Positions 56,760 to 64,000 of a stretch of DNA of 64,000 nt are shown one piece after another; position 1 is the stretch's first letter; every line of letters begins with the position of its first letter. The notes beneath the pieces are model-generated. The model was not told the origin of the DNA. It saw nothing but the letters and a program-made list of their open reading frames with translations, and searched no databases. The stretch comes from Puniceicoccaceae bacterium (lineage in GTDB: Bacteria; Verrucomicrobiota; Verrucomicrobiia; Opitutales; JAFGAQ01). The stretch lies in NCBI GenBank assembly GCA_040224245.1, contig JBEGIR010000044.1:1-64000 (forward strand), written 5' to 3'. The position numbers were made by a program, and so were the translations under genes.

Positions 56760-58396
56760 GCCTCCACGAGTTCGAGTTCTCCATGAACGCGCTGTTGCTG
56801 ACACGCCGTGGTGGGAAGGGTTTGTGGAGGCCACCAACGAAAGGTCATGCGGGTGAACCATTCATCCAGATACAATCCAGCCGAGAACCATGCATACAAC
56901 ACACTCCACTTTTGAGAGTGCGGTGACAGTACGACCCAGCTCTGCAGTCCATATTGCAGCGCAAATCCGACGCCCAACATCAACAGGCTCCCTGAAAGCG
57001 GGGAATGATGGGGAACCTCAGTGCTGCTCAACGCAACAAATCCCGCATGCCACGCGAAGTACAGCGTCACCACCATCGGGATCTGCCACATGGCCCGAGT
57101 CAGCGCAGACCAACCTTGGGAGGCCCAGGCATCCCGGAGCAGGATGGATGTGCCCAGGGTCATGATCAACGCAGCCAATATAAAGTGAGGTTCGTTCCCA
57201 AGATCAATGCCCCACACTTGCATGCTTCCCCAAACCACACTTGCCACCACAAGAGGTGCAAGCATCGACGCCACTACCGAACGCCTTAGCTGCAGTGGAC
57301 ACCGCGCAGCCACCTGCACACGGGATACCGTTCGTCCCGACGACAGGAACGCATGCGCCTTGTAGAGCGAATGCGCCATCAGGTGCAACAGTGCCAGCGC
57401 ATAGGCGCCCACTCCACATTCCAGCAGCATGAATCCCATCTGCGCACAGGTCGACCAGGCCAGCGAGAGTTTCACCGATGACTGGGTCATCATGATCATA
57501 CCTGCAAGGATCGCAGTGACTGCACCCGTCAAAATCAAAAGGAGCTGCGCCCACTCCGAAGCGGCAATCAGAAATGAAAGTCGAAGCAGCAGAAATCCTC
57601 CCAGATTCACCACCCCCGCATGCAAGAGTGCCGAGACAGGTGTCGGAGCTTCCATCACCTGGATCAACCAACCGTGAAAGGGAAGCTGGGCACATTTGAT
57701 AATGACCGCAAACACCACCGCCAAACTCGCCAATGTCAGTGCAACCGGTAACGCTCCTTGCAACTCATGCATGGACTGCGCGAGCACATCCAGACGAAAG
57801 GTGCCGGTTTGTCCATAGATCAGAAGCACGGCGATCAGAAAAGATCCGTCCGCGATGCGACTGAGCAGGAATTTCTTGTGCGCGGCCAAGACTGCCTGTG
57901 GGCGGTTCGGATAAAAATTCAACAGTCGATGCACCCACAAACTCGTCGAAAGCCACATGAAGCTGATGACCAGCAGGTGATTTGAGATCACCAGCAAGGA
58001 AACACTCGCCAACGTTGCGTGAAAGGATTGCTGGAAGCGGCGCTGTCCTGTATCTCCGGCAAGATACTGGCGGCTGAATTTCAGGATGATCACACCCAGA
58101 AAGTTGACCAGACCCAGCATCAACAGTCCGATGGCATCAAAACGAAGCCAGGTTCCCAACCCCAACAGTGTCCAGGAGGTATTCAACCAGGCTAGGTTCG
58201 CATCAAGCACACGTACCACCCCATACGTCAGCAGGGCGATTACCGCAACCCCCAGTCCGAGCTTGGAACTCAGGGCACCGAGGTTCCACGCTGCTAACTG
58301 CGGTACCTGCCGCACGAGCAGGCCAGCCACGACATGCAACAGCGCAGGCAACAAGAGCATACACAAAAGCGATGATGGAAGATCTGGAAGATTCAT
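56756..58396 (-). CDS. dabB: DabB: NuoL/MrpA-like proton-translocating subunit of the inorganic carbon pump
   Basis: 546 aa from ATG 58396. It is polytopic (about 13-14 helices) with the proton-antiporter core: FQQSFHATLASVSLLVISNH, INVIIKC AQLPFHGWLIQ-type helix carrying the conserved Lys/His (VIIKCAQLPFHGWLIQVMEAPTPVSALLHAGVVN), and LAWSTCAQMGFMLLECGVGAYALALLHLMAHSLYKAHAFL with the conserved H and K. Such DabB partners feed ion-motive energy to DabA. The pair is overlapped at its ATGATGA junction. It is divergent from the LysR gene across 120 bp. Confidence 0.9.
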   Translation of the reverse strand: MNLPDLPSSLLCMLLLPALLHVVAGLLVRQVPQLAAWNLGALSSKLGLGVAVIALLTYGVVRVLDANLAWLNTSWTLLGLGTWLRFDAIGLLMLGLVNFLGVIILKFSRQYLAGDTGQRRFQQSFHATLASVSLLVISNHLLVISFMWLSTSLWVHRLLNFYPNRPQAVLAAHKKFLLSRIADGSFLIAVLLIYGQTGTFRLDVLAQSMHELQGALPVALTLASLAVVFAVIIKCAQLPFHGWLIQVMEAPTPVSALLHAGVVNLGGFLLLRLSFLIAASEWAQLLLILTGAVTAILAGMIMMTQSSVKLSLAWSTCAQMGFMLLECGVGAYALALLHLMAHSLYKAHAFLSSGRTVSRVQVAARCPLQLRRSVVASMLAPLVVASVVWGSMQVWGIDLGNEPHFILAALIMTLGTSILLRDAWASQGWSALTRAMWQIPMVVTLYFAWHAGFVALSSTEVPHHSPLSGSLLMLGVGFALQYGLQSWVVLSPHSQKWSVLYAWFSAGLYLDEWFTRMTFRWWPPQTLPTTACQQQRVHGELELVEA

Positions 58397-58464
58397 GAAT
58401 AAAAAGTGATCGTTGGGAACTGAATCCCGAAAGCACCCCATTATAAGGCAAATTTTTAATTAAG

Positions 58465-58478
58465 TATAATATATTATA
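58465..58478. promoter_or_regulatory. Perfect AT palindrome with divergent -10-like boxes
   Basis: A 14-bp perfect palindrome TATAATATATTATA lies in the 120-bp gap between dabB and the LysR gene. It contains TATAAT on each strand (58465-58470 plus; 58473-58478 minus), so it could be overlapping -10 elements for both directions or a LysR-type binding site. No matching -35 was found. Confidence 0.45.
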
Positions 58479-58516
58479 TTGCTGTATTCATTCTCTTTTA
58501 TTGAACTTAAATCATC

Positions 58517-59452
58517 ATGATTCGGCTCAATTTTCATCACCTCTACTATTTCTGGATGGTTGCAAAACACGGAAAGCTGACTGACGCGGCAAAATCGCTG
58601 CGCCTGTCCCAATCCGCACTGTCCATGCAGATCAAGCAGCTTGAGCAACAGCTCGACCACGCGCTCTTCCTGCGTGTAGGACGCCAGCTCAAACTGACCG
58701 AGGTCGGTCGCATCACTTTCACCTACGCCGATGAGATTTTCCGCAAAAGTGAAGAACTTCAGGCGCTGCTCGCTGACGGGAAGCTGCCCGACCGACAAAT
58801 CATCCGTATCGGCGGAGTCTCCACCCTGTCCCGAAATTTTCAGGAGGCATTTATCCGTCCGCTCATCGACCGTGAAGACGTCCACCTCATGTCCCATTCG
58901 GGTCCGCTTGACGATTTGCTCACGCGCCTTGGTGCCCATACTCTCGACATCGTCTTGTCCAACGTGGCCGTTCAGGGGGATGATGAACGCCCGTTGCGCT
59001 GCCACCGGGTTGCCCGGCAACCTGCAAGCATCGTAGGACGACCGCGCAACTCAGCACTTCCATTCCGCTTCCCTGAGGATTTGCACAATACCCCGATTCT
59101 GCTGCCAGGAACCCACAGTGAAATTCGTGCCGGTTTTGATCTGATCTGCGATCAATATGACATTCGTCCCAAAATTGCTGCCGAAGTCGATGACATGGCG
59201 ATGCTGCGTCTGCTCGCGCGCGACTCCCAGGCCTACGCGGTCCTTCCCCCGGTTGTAGTTCGCGACGAAATCGCCGAGGGGGCACTGGTGGAACACGCTC
59301 AACTGCCCGGTGTTTTTGAAAACTTCTACGCGATTCACATCAAGCGCAACTTTGGCTCCCCGCTCATTCGCGATCTGCTCAACCGAAGCTCCGAACAAAT
59401 GCTTGCTCCCGCTTCTGATGACGCTTCTTTTCCATCCGGTTTTTCGGGGTGA
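58517..59452 (+). CDS. LysR-family transcriptional regulator (NhaR-like)
   Basis: 311 aa. The N-terminal HTH is visible: LNFHHLYYFWMVAKHGKLTDAAKSLRLSQSALSMQIKQLEQQLDHALFLR, close to NhaR-type regulators. The effector domain follows (RQIIRIGGVSTLSRNFQEAF ... LDIVLSNVAVQ ... LPGTHSEIRAGFD). It is transcribed away from dabB with a shared 120-bp region, the classical layout for a LysR regulator of its divergent operon, and a layout also reported for DAB operons. It probably senses a CO2- or pH-related metabolite; the effector is inferred. The carbonic anhydrase gene follows 130 bp later. Confidence 0.9.
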   Translation: MIRLNFHHLYYFWMVAKHGKLTDAAKSLRLSQSALSMQIKQLEQQLDHALFLRVGRQLKLTEVGRITFTYADEIFRKSEELQALLADGKLPDRQIIRIGGVSTLSRNFQEAFIRPLIDREDVHLMSHSGPLDDLLTRLGAHTLDIVLSNVAVQGDDERPLRCHRVARQPASIVGRPRNSALPFRFPEDLHNTPILLPGTHSEIRAGFDLICDQYDIRPKIAAEVDDMAMLRLLARDSQAYAVLPPVVVRDEIAEGALVEHAQLPGVFENFYAIHIKRNFGSPLIRDLLNRSSEQMLAPASDDASFPSGFSG

Positions 59453-59582
59453 ACCCGGCTGTCCCGGGAACTGACTCTGTTGAAACCCACTGGGAACCGC
59501 ATGCGCGATCCGTCAAAACCGAGGGCAAACAAACCGTTGACCCTTCTGCTGTCATGATTGAAAACATCAGAACACATCCAAC

Positions 59583-60221
59583 ATGATCTCCGCAGTAGAA
59601 GCCATTCAACGACTACGGGAGGGAAATCTTCGCTTTCATGCAGCTTCCCACCGTCATCCTTCCAAAGACCGCACCCGATTCGAACAGATGATTGAGAATC
59701 AGGAACCTTTTGCCGTCATCCTCGGTTGTTCCGATTCCAGAGTACCTGCCGAGATTGTTTTTGATCAGGGACTGGGAGACCTGTTTGTGATTCGCGTTGC
59801 AGGCAACATCGTCGCACCATCCCAGGTCGGCAGTGTCGAATTTGCGGTTGCAGAGTTTCAAACACGCCTGGTGATTGTTCTCGGTCACAGCCACTGTGGT
59901 GCGGTCAATGCCACTCTCAAAGAGCTGCATCGCCCCTCACCCGAACGCTCACCCAACCTGAAATCCATCGTCGACCGCATTCGGCCAGCCGTTGAACCCA
60001 TTCTGGAATTTGAAGCAGGTCTCGACCCCGAACAACTCATGGCTGCTGCTGTTCGTGCCAATATTCGAGCAGCTGCCAATCAATTGCGACACGGTTCCAG
60101 CCTGATTGAAAATCTCATCGCAACCCAGGGTCTGGCGATTGTCGGCGCGGAATACTGTCTGAAGACCGGCAAAGTTGACTTCTTTGACGTGCCGGATGAA
60201 CTGCAGTCGATACTGCAGTAA
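59583..60221 (+). CDS. Beta-class carbonic anhydrase
   Basis: 212 aa. The zinc ligands are Cys49 (ILGCSDSRVPAE), His102 and Cys105 (LGHSHCGAVNA), with Asp51/Arg53 as the catalytic dyad. DLFVIRVAGNIV and SVEFAVAEF are standard. It interconverts CO2 and bicarbonate in the cytoplasm. The ATG at 59583 fits the usual start (SAVEAIQRLREGNLRF). It is on the same strand as the LysR gene and opposite to dabBA, so it may be co-regulated. A cytoplasmic carbonic anhydrase would equilibrate the bicarbonate pool that DabAB fills, a contrast with carboxysome users where it is excluded from the cytosol. Confidence 0.95.
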   Translation: MISAVEAIQRLREGNLRFHAASHRHPSKDRTRFEQMIENQEPFAVILGCSDSRVPAEIVFDQGLGDLFVIRVAGNIVAPSQVGSVEFAVAEFQTRLVIVLGHSHCGAVNATLKELHRPSPERSPNLKSIVDRIRPAVEPILEFEAGLDPEQLMAAAVRANIRAAANQLRHGSSLIENLIATQGLAIVGAEYCLKTGKVDFFDVPDELQSILQ

Positions 60222-60248
60222 CATCCGTTTACGCCCATTGAAGGTTCC

Positions 60249-62324
60249 TTAAAAATTCAGCTCTGCGCGCACCCAAACCACTCGACCCGGTTCACTCACC
60301 CGTGTGGTTTGCACGTAGCCAGCGACATTTCCTCCAGCACGACTGAGGTGCTCCGCATAATCCTTGTCGAAAAGATTGTCCACGCCCGCCGCAAGGGTAA
60401 TCCCCGAACCCAGCCGATAACTTGCGTGCAGCGATGCCACAGCAAATCCATCTGACGGCCCGATATCCTGCCCGACGATGTTGCCCTGATTCACGGCAAT
60501 GCGATTCTGCTCGTCCACCAGGCGCACCAATACCGCGCCTGAAACGCGTGCACCCCGGTAGCCGACTTCCAGCGTTCCCTCCAGCGGAGGTATCTGCGCC
60601 AGCGCATGACCGTCACTCTCATTTTCTCCACGAACCCAGGCCAGTGTTGCCGCAGAAAACAACCCATTTTCCCAGCGCAACCGCAGGCTGCTTTCAAGTC
60701 CGTGAGTCGAAGCTTCAATGTTGCGGGAAATCACAGCCATCCGGCTGTTCCCCATCATTCCGGGTTTTGCAAAACCACTTTCAATCAGAATGTAATCCTC
60801 ATACGAAGCGGCAAAACCGGATACAGACAACGACCAGAAATCACGCTCCACAATCCACCCTACATCCACCTGAAGAATGTGTTCCGGGTCGGTTTCGAAC
60901 GCGCTGAGACTGTCTCGCGATTCTTTGCTGAACAGTTCCCAGTAATCTGGAAATCGACTGACATAGCCGACGCCGGCATACCATTGCCCCCACCCCTCTG
61001 ATAAGGAGTGCTCCAGGCGCAGAAACCCGGATGGCAGTGTTTCTGATCGATTAGCGCCAGACGTTGGATTGTCCCTCTCTCCAAGCATCATCACTGAAAT
61101 CTTGTCCCGCTGATCCTCGGCAGAGAATCCATCCACACGTACACCCCATACCCAGCGCAGTCGCTCTGTCAGGAGCAAGCTCGACTCCGCATAGAGTCCC
61201 CACTGCTCAACGTTCGCATCATCGATTCGCGCTTTGCGCTCATAGGGCATCACCTCTTGGTCGCTCGAACTCCGAACCGAGTGTTCGTTGACCTGATAAT
61301 CAAAGCCAAGGGTCATTCCCAGTCCCGAATTCCATTCGGCATCCATCTCGAACTTGCCACCATAGGTCAAGCGATCTGGATTCGACACCGTGGGCCGCAG
61401 CATCATCATGCTCGGCGTGAAGGTGCGCAGGGAGTAGTTGTCCATCACATGATCCACATAGTTGTAGTAGAGCCTCGCTTCCGCAGCACGAAGGATGCCC
61501 TCATCCCGCGAAAGCGCGTAGCGCAAGCCCATATTGTCACGGGCAAATTTGCTGCCATCCATCATGCGATCCGCGTAGGCGGCCTCTCCATCACTCGTGT
61601 TCGCAGTGAGTTCCAGAAATCCTCCATCGTGGAACAACCAGCCGACAGCAGCCCCGGCATTCCATCGCTCATAGGAGCTGTGAACGGATTCTCCAGTTCC
61701 GGTTTCATAATCATCCGAGCTTGCGCGGGAACCGACAACCCGCGCCGTCAAAGAGTCCTGCTTCCACTGAAAGGTTCCCCCCAGATCCAAGCGACCAAAA
61801 CTACCTGCAGTTGCATAGGCATCTGCACTCCATCCCGGAGCCTCTCCTGCGCTGGGCAAATCCCTTTCAAAGCGAACGACTCCCGCCGTGTTGCCAGGTC
61901 CAAAGCGCACGGTCTGTGGTCCTTTGGTGATGACAACACGATCAAACGAACTGGGAAACACATAGGCCGTGGGTGGGTCCATGCGCTGACCGCATCCTCC
62001 CAGGATCGATTCTCCATCCACGCTGATCGAAAGGCGTGAACCCGCCGCACCCCGCAGCACCGGATCCCCATCGATGCCGCCTTTGCGAATGACCGCAAAT
62101 CCCGGCACATGTTTGAGGATGTCAGCTCCATCCTGCGCAGGTATCGGTTGGATGGCTGCCCTCATATCGAGTTCCACAACCAGTGGCATTTGCTCACTGG
62201 CTGAAGTGACAACCACCGGTCGAAGATCGATGATTTCCGAATGCTCAGATGAGGTCACATCCGCATACAAACCGCAAGGAACAATCAGGAGTAATCTTTT
62301 GACGACATGAAAGGATTTCAACAT
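60249..62324 (-). CDS. oprC: TonB-dependent copper receptor, OprC-like
   Basis: 691 aa, the size of small TonB receptors. Signal peptide (VVKRLLLIVPCGLYA), TonB-box-like DLRPVVVTSASE, plug with GADILKHVPGFAVIRKGGIDGDPVLRGAAGSRL and the diagnostic GGCGQRMDPPTAYVFPSSFD of copper receptors. The barrel has methionine-rich places (DRMMDGSKFARDNMG; SMMMLRPT) and ends RVVWVRAELNF. It would import copper or a copper chelate across the outer membrane. It converges with the carbonic anhydrase (27 bp apart) and lies downstream of the RegBA genes on the same strand, 89 bp after regA. Confidence 0.85.
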   Translation of the reverse strand: MLKSFHVVKRLLLIVPCGLYADVTSSEHSEIIDLRPVVVTSASEQMPLVVELDMRAAIQPIPAQDGADILKHVPGFAVIRKGGIDGDPVLRGAAGSRLSISVDGESILGGCGQRMDPPTAYVFPSSFDRVVITKGPQTVRFGPGNTAGVVRFERDLPSAGEAPGWSADAYATAGSFGRLDLGGTFQWKQDSLTARVVGSRASSDDYETGTGESVHSSYERWNAGAAVGWLFHDGGFLELTANTSDGEAAYADRMMDGSKFARDNMGLRYALSRDEGILRAAEARLYYNYVDHVMDNYSLRTFTPSMMMLRPTVSNPDRLTYGGKFEMDAEWNSGLGMTLGFDYQVNEHSVRSSSDQEVMPYERKARIDDANVEQWGLYAESSLLLTERLRWVWGVRVDGFSAEDQRDKISVMMLGERDNPTSGANRSETLPSGFLRLEHSLSEGWGQWYAGVGYVSRFPDYWELFSKESRDSLSAFETDPEHILQVDVGWIVERDFWSLSVSGFAASYEDYILIESGFAKPGMMGNSRMAVISRNIEASTHGLESSLRLRWENGLFSAATLAWVRGENESDGHALAQIPPLEGTLEVGYRGARVSGAVLVRLVDEQNRIAVNQGNIVGQDIGPSDGFAVASLHASYRLGSGITLAAGVDNLFDKDYAEHLSRAGGNVAGYVQTTRVSEPGRVVWVRAELNF

Positions 62325-62413
62325 GGCATCACCCTACCAGAATGATGGCAGGCTGCCCATGTGGCAAATTGTCGCAGCCCGTCTCCAAATCCGAGCCATG
62401 ACCCAAGCAATAT

Positions 62414-62998
62414 TCAGGACTCCGGAGTATCCGATTTTCGTGAAGTCCACGGTGACCATTTTGCGAGCTTGCGCTGCAGTGAACGTCGATGCAGTCCAAG
62501 TGAACGCGCCGTCGCACTCAAATTACCATCGTGCTCTCGCATCACACGCTGAATGTGTTCCCACTCCATCTGCTCAAGCGTGATGGGGTGCTCTGGAATG
62601 GCCGCAGGATTCCAATCTTTCCGACAGCCCAACAAGGCGTTGGTGATCTGATCCGCATCGACCGGTTTGGTCAAATAATCCACTGCTCCGAGCCGCACGG
62701 CTTCGACTGCATTGGCGATGCTTCCATACGCCGTGAGTACCACGACACGCACATTCGCCGCCATTGCGCAGAGTTCTGACACCAAAACCATGCCCGACTC
62801 ACCCGGCATGTGCAGGTCTACCAGCGCAAATTCCGGAATGGACTGCATGCGAAGCAGCTCCCGTGCTTCGGCGACAGAACCTGCAACTCTCGCAACAAAG
62901 CCGCGGCGTTCAAGAGCTGTGGCCAATCGATTGCGGAATAGCGTTTCGTCATCCACAATCAAGACGCTTCCAGTCCCTGTGATGTGGGTTGTGTTCAC
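62414..62998 (-). CDS. regA: RegA/PrrA-type response regulator
   Basis: 194 aa. The receiver begins SVLIVDDETLFRNRLATAL and has phospho-acceptor Asp61 in LVDLHMPGESG; VVLTAYGSIANAVEAVRLGAVDYLTKP is canonical. A short linker leads to a Fis-type HTH, EWEHIQRVMREHDGNLSATARSLGLHRRSLQRKLAK, almost the signature of RegA/PrrA/ActR. In Proteobacteria this regulator controls photosynthesis, CO2 and nitrogen fixation and respiration by redox state. It overlaps the RegB-like kinase stop by 4 bp (ATGA). Confidence 0.92.
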   Translation of the reverse strand: MNTTHITGTGSVLIVDDETLFRNRLATALERRGFVARVAGSVAEARELLRMQSIPEFALVDLHMPGESGMVLVSELCAMAANVRVVVLTAYGSIANAVEAVRLGAVDYLTKPVDADQITNALLGCRKDWNPAAIPEHPITLEQMEWEHIQRVMREHDGNLSATARSLGLHRRSLQRKLAKWSPWTSRKSDTPES

Positions 62999-64000
62999 GA
63001 GGCCATTCCCTCTCCCATGGGAAAACTCAGCTTTACCACAAAACCCTGCCCGGTAGTGGAATCATTTGAAAATTCCAGGGAACCTCTCCATTGTTCGGCA
63101 AAGACGCGGGCAAGGAACAAGCCCAGTCCCATTCCATGCTGCGGTCCTTTGGTGGTAAAAAACGGCTCCCCCATATTTGCAAGGATCTCAGGTTCAACCC
63201 CCGGACCCTGATCCCACACTTCAAAACACAGCATTCCCTTCCATTCCCGCACCCTCAACAGCACTTCAGCCCCCGAACGATCCGCATCACAAGCATTTTC
63301 AAGCAGAGCCTGCAACACACTGCGGAGCGGACCCACCGGAATCCGCAGTTGGAAGTGAGCAAGTTCAGGTTCCAGCTCCAATCTGCCGCGACCCTGGGTC
63401 CAATCCGCCAATTGAGGTTCCAGTTCCACACTCCATTCTTTCAGCAACACAGGATGCACCTGAGTCTCATGCTGCAGGTTTTCGATGTTCAGCCGATCAA
63501 TGATCGCGCGACACCGCTCCACCTCCGAACGAATGATTCTCAAATCTTCATCCTGATCGTTTTGGGACAACTCCGAATGCACCGATTCCATCTCCTTGCT
63601 CACCAGTGCTATCGTGCTCAGTGGAGTCGCAAGCTCATGTGCGACACCGGCGGCCAGGGTTGCCAAGGATCGAAAGCGCTGTTGCACCGCCAGATCAGAC
63701 TGAGCGCGATAGAGCATCGCATGGCTACGGTTCAACTCCCATTGAATCTTGCCCACAAACACCGAAATAAACAGGGCTGTGAGCCCAAGCGAAACAACCA
63801 TTCCCTGAAAATGAAGATCCTGAGAAATGCCCGCACTCAACAATGCACTACTGCTTTCACAACAGCTTTCCGCCGTCAAATAGAGCCATACAAACCCACA
63901 CACTGACATGGCCGACAGTGCAAGTGCATAGCGCAATGGCAGCAGCACCGCCGCAAGTGTTACGTGCAATAAGTAAAACGAGGTGAAGGGGTTGTGTGCC
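62995..64000 (-). CDS. regB: RegB/PrrB-type sensor histidine kinase, 5'-truncated by window edge
   Basis: The frame is open to the right window end, past the TTG at 63969, and reads AHNPFTSFYLLHVTLAAVLL. NPF here fits the end of the GGxxNPF quinone-binding motif of RegB. Several transmembrane helices follow, then the H box VAHELATPLSTIALVSKEME, where His is the phospho-acceptor. A cysteine 42 residues later (EVERCRAII) matches the redox-active cysteine near residue 40 past the His in Rhodobacter RegB. HATPase_c has QALLENACDA, DQGPGVEPEIL and GLGLFLARVFAEQW. It senses redox/quinone state and phosphorylates the coupled RegA. The first part of the gene is outside the window. Confidence 0.88.
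   Translation of the reverse strand, partial: AHNPFTSFYLLHVTLAAVLLPLRYALALSAMSVCGFVWLYLTAESCCESSSALLSAGISQDLHFQGMVVSLGLTALFISVFVGKIQWELNRSHAMLYRAQSDLAVQQRFRSLATLAAGVAHELATPLSTIALVSKEMESVHSELSQNDQDEDLRIIRSEVERCRAIIDRLNIENLQHETQVHPVLLKEWSVELEPQLADWTQGRGRLELEPELAHFQLRIPVGPLRSVLQALLENACDADRSGAEVLLRVREWKGMLCFEVWDQGPGVEPEILANMGEPFFTTKGPQHGMGLGLFLARVFAEQWRGSLEFSNDSTTGQGFVVKLSFPMGEGMAS

Noticed and set aside
1-64000. tRNA, rRNA, CRISPR array, prophage or integrative element
   Set aside because: No tRNA T-loop pattern, no regularly spaced direct repeats and no integrase, phage or conjugation genes were found by eye; only one RAYT gene is mobile-like.

Overview
The window looks like a chromosomal segment of a Verrucomicrobiota bacterium, most likely of the order Opitutales (Puniceicoccaceae/Coraliomargarita-like). 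This rests on very large TonB-dependent receptors whose N-termini carry the ELSPFEV...LAGTR/LGGTR signature common in that group, a FecI/FecR pair, secreted GH78 and GH9 enzymes, a rhamnogalacturonan locus built around an unusual kelch-fused sodium symporter, and a RAYT-type transposase. This is inferred from remembered family features; no database was searched. Roughly 49 protein genes are supported. No rRNA, tRNA, CRISPR array, prophage or complete insertion sequence was recognised.

Layout. 1-2.3 kb: cell-surface sugar genes (HAD phosphatase cut by the left edge, GT2 glycosyltransferase, NTP-sugar transferase). 2.3-8.4 kb: AspT/YidE-type transporter, GH78 rhamnosidase, RAYT transposase, small lipoprotein. 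8.3-18.2 kb: a minus-strand set of ECF sigma, FecR anti-sigma, and two TonB receptors, the second with an STN signalling domain, with a divergent secreted Hcp-like protein. 18.3-23.2 kb: GH9 enzyme, hybrid histidine kinase, tiny YkvA-like membrane protein. 23.4-27.3 kb: a third giant TonB receptor broken by an in-frame TAA 49 codons before its natural end. 27.9-37.2 kb: LacI regulator facing a compact plus-strand run of Gfo/Idh oxidoreductase, L-rhamnose mutarotase, PL26-like exo-rhamnogalacturonan lyase, kelch-SSS symporter and CE12 acetylesterase. This is a rhamnogalacturonan-I/rhamnose use locus. 37.4-39.9 kb: ABC-2 polysaccharide export permease and O-antigen ligase. 40-43.3 kb: housekeeping genes rpiB, clpP, ndk and ispF plus an unknown exported protein. 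43.4-48.6 kb: heme operon hemF-hemE-hemH-hemX-like-hemA with translational overlaps. 48.9-52.5 kb: PRPP synthetase-like gene, GNAT, DUF1801-like and acyltransferase-3 genes.

52.6-64 kb holds the most interesting block. dabB-dabA (energy-coupled inorganic carbon uptake) run directly into purE-purK on the minus strand. A LysR regulator is divergent, followed by a beta-carbonic anhydrase. Next come an OprC-like copper TonB receptor and a RegB/RegA-type redox two-component pair, with regB cut by the right edge. Because PurK consumes bicarbonate, dabBA-purEK may be a unit that supplies HCO3- to purine synthesis in a heterotroph. The carbonic anhydrase and the redox/copper genes would then be its neighbours in one carbon and redox homeostasis island. 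The linkage is seen in the sequence; the functional coupling is inference.
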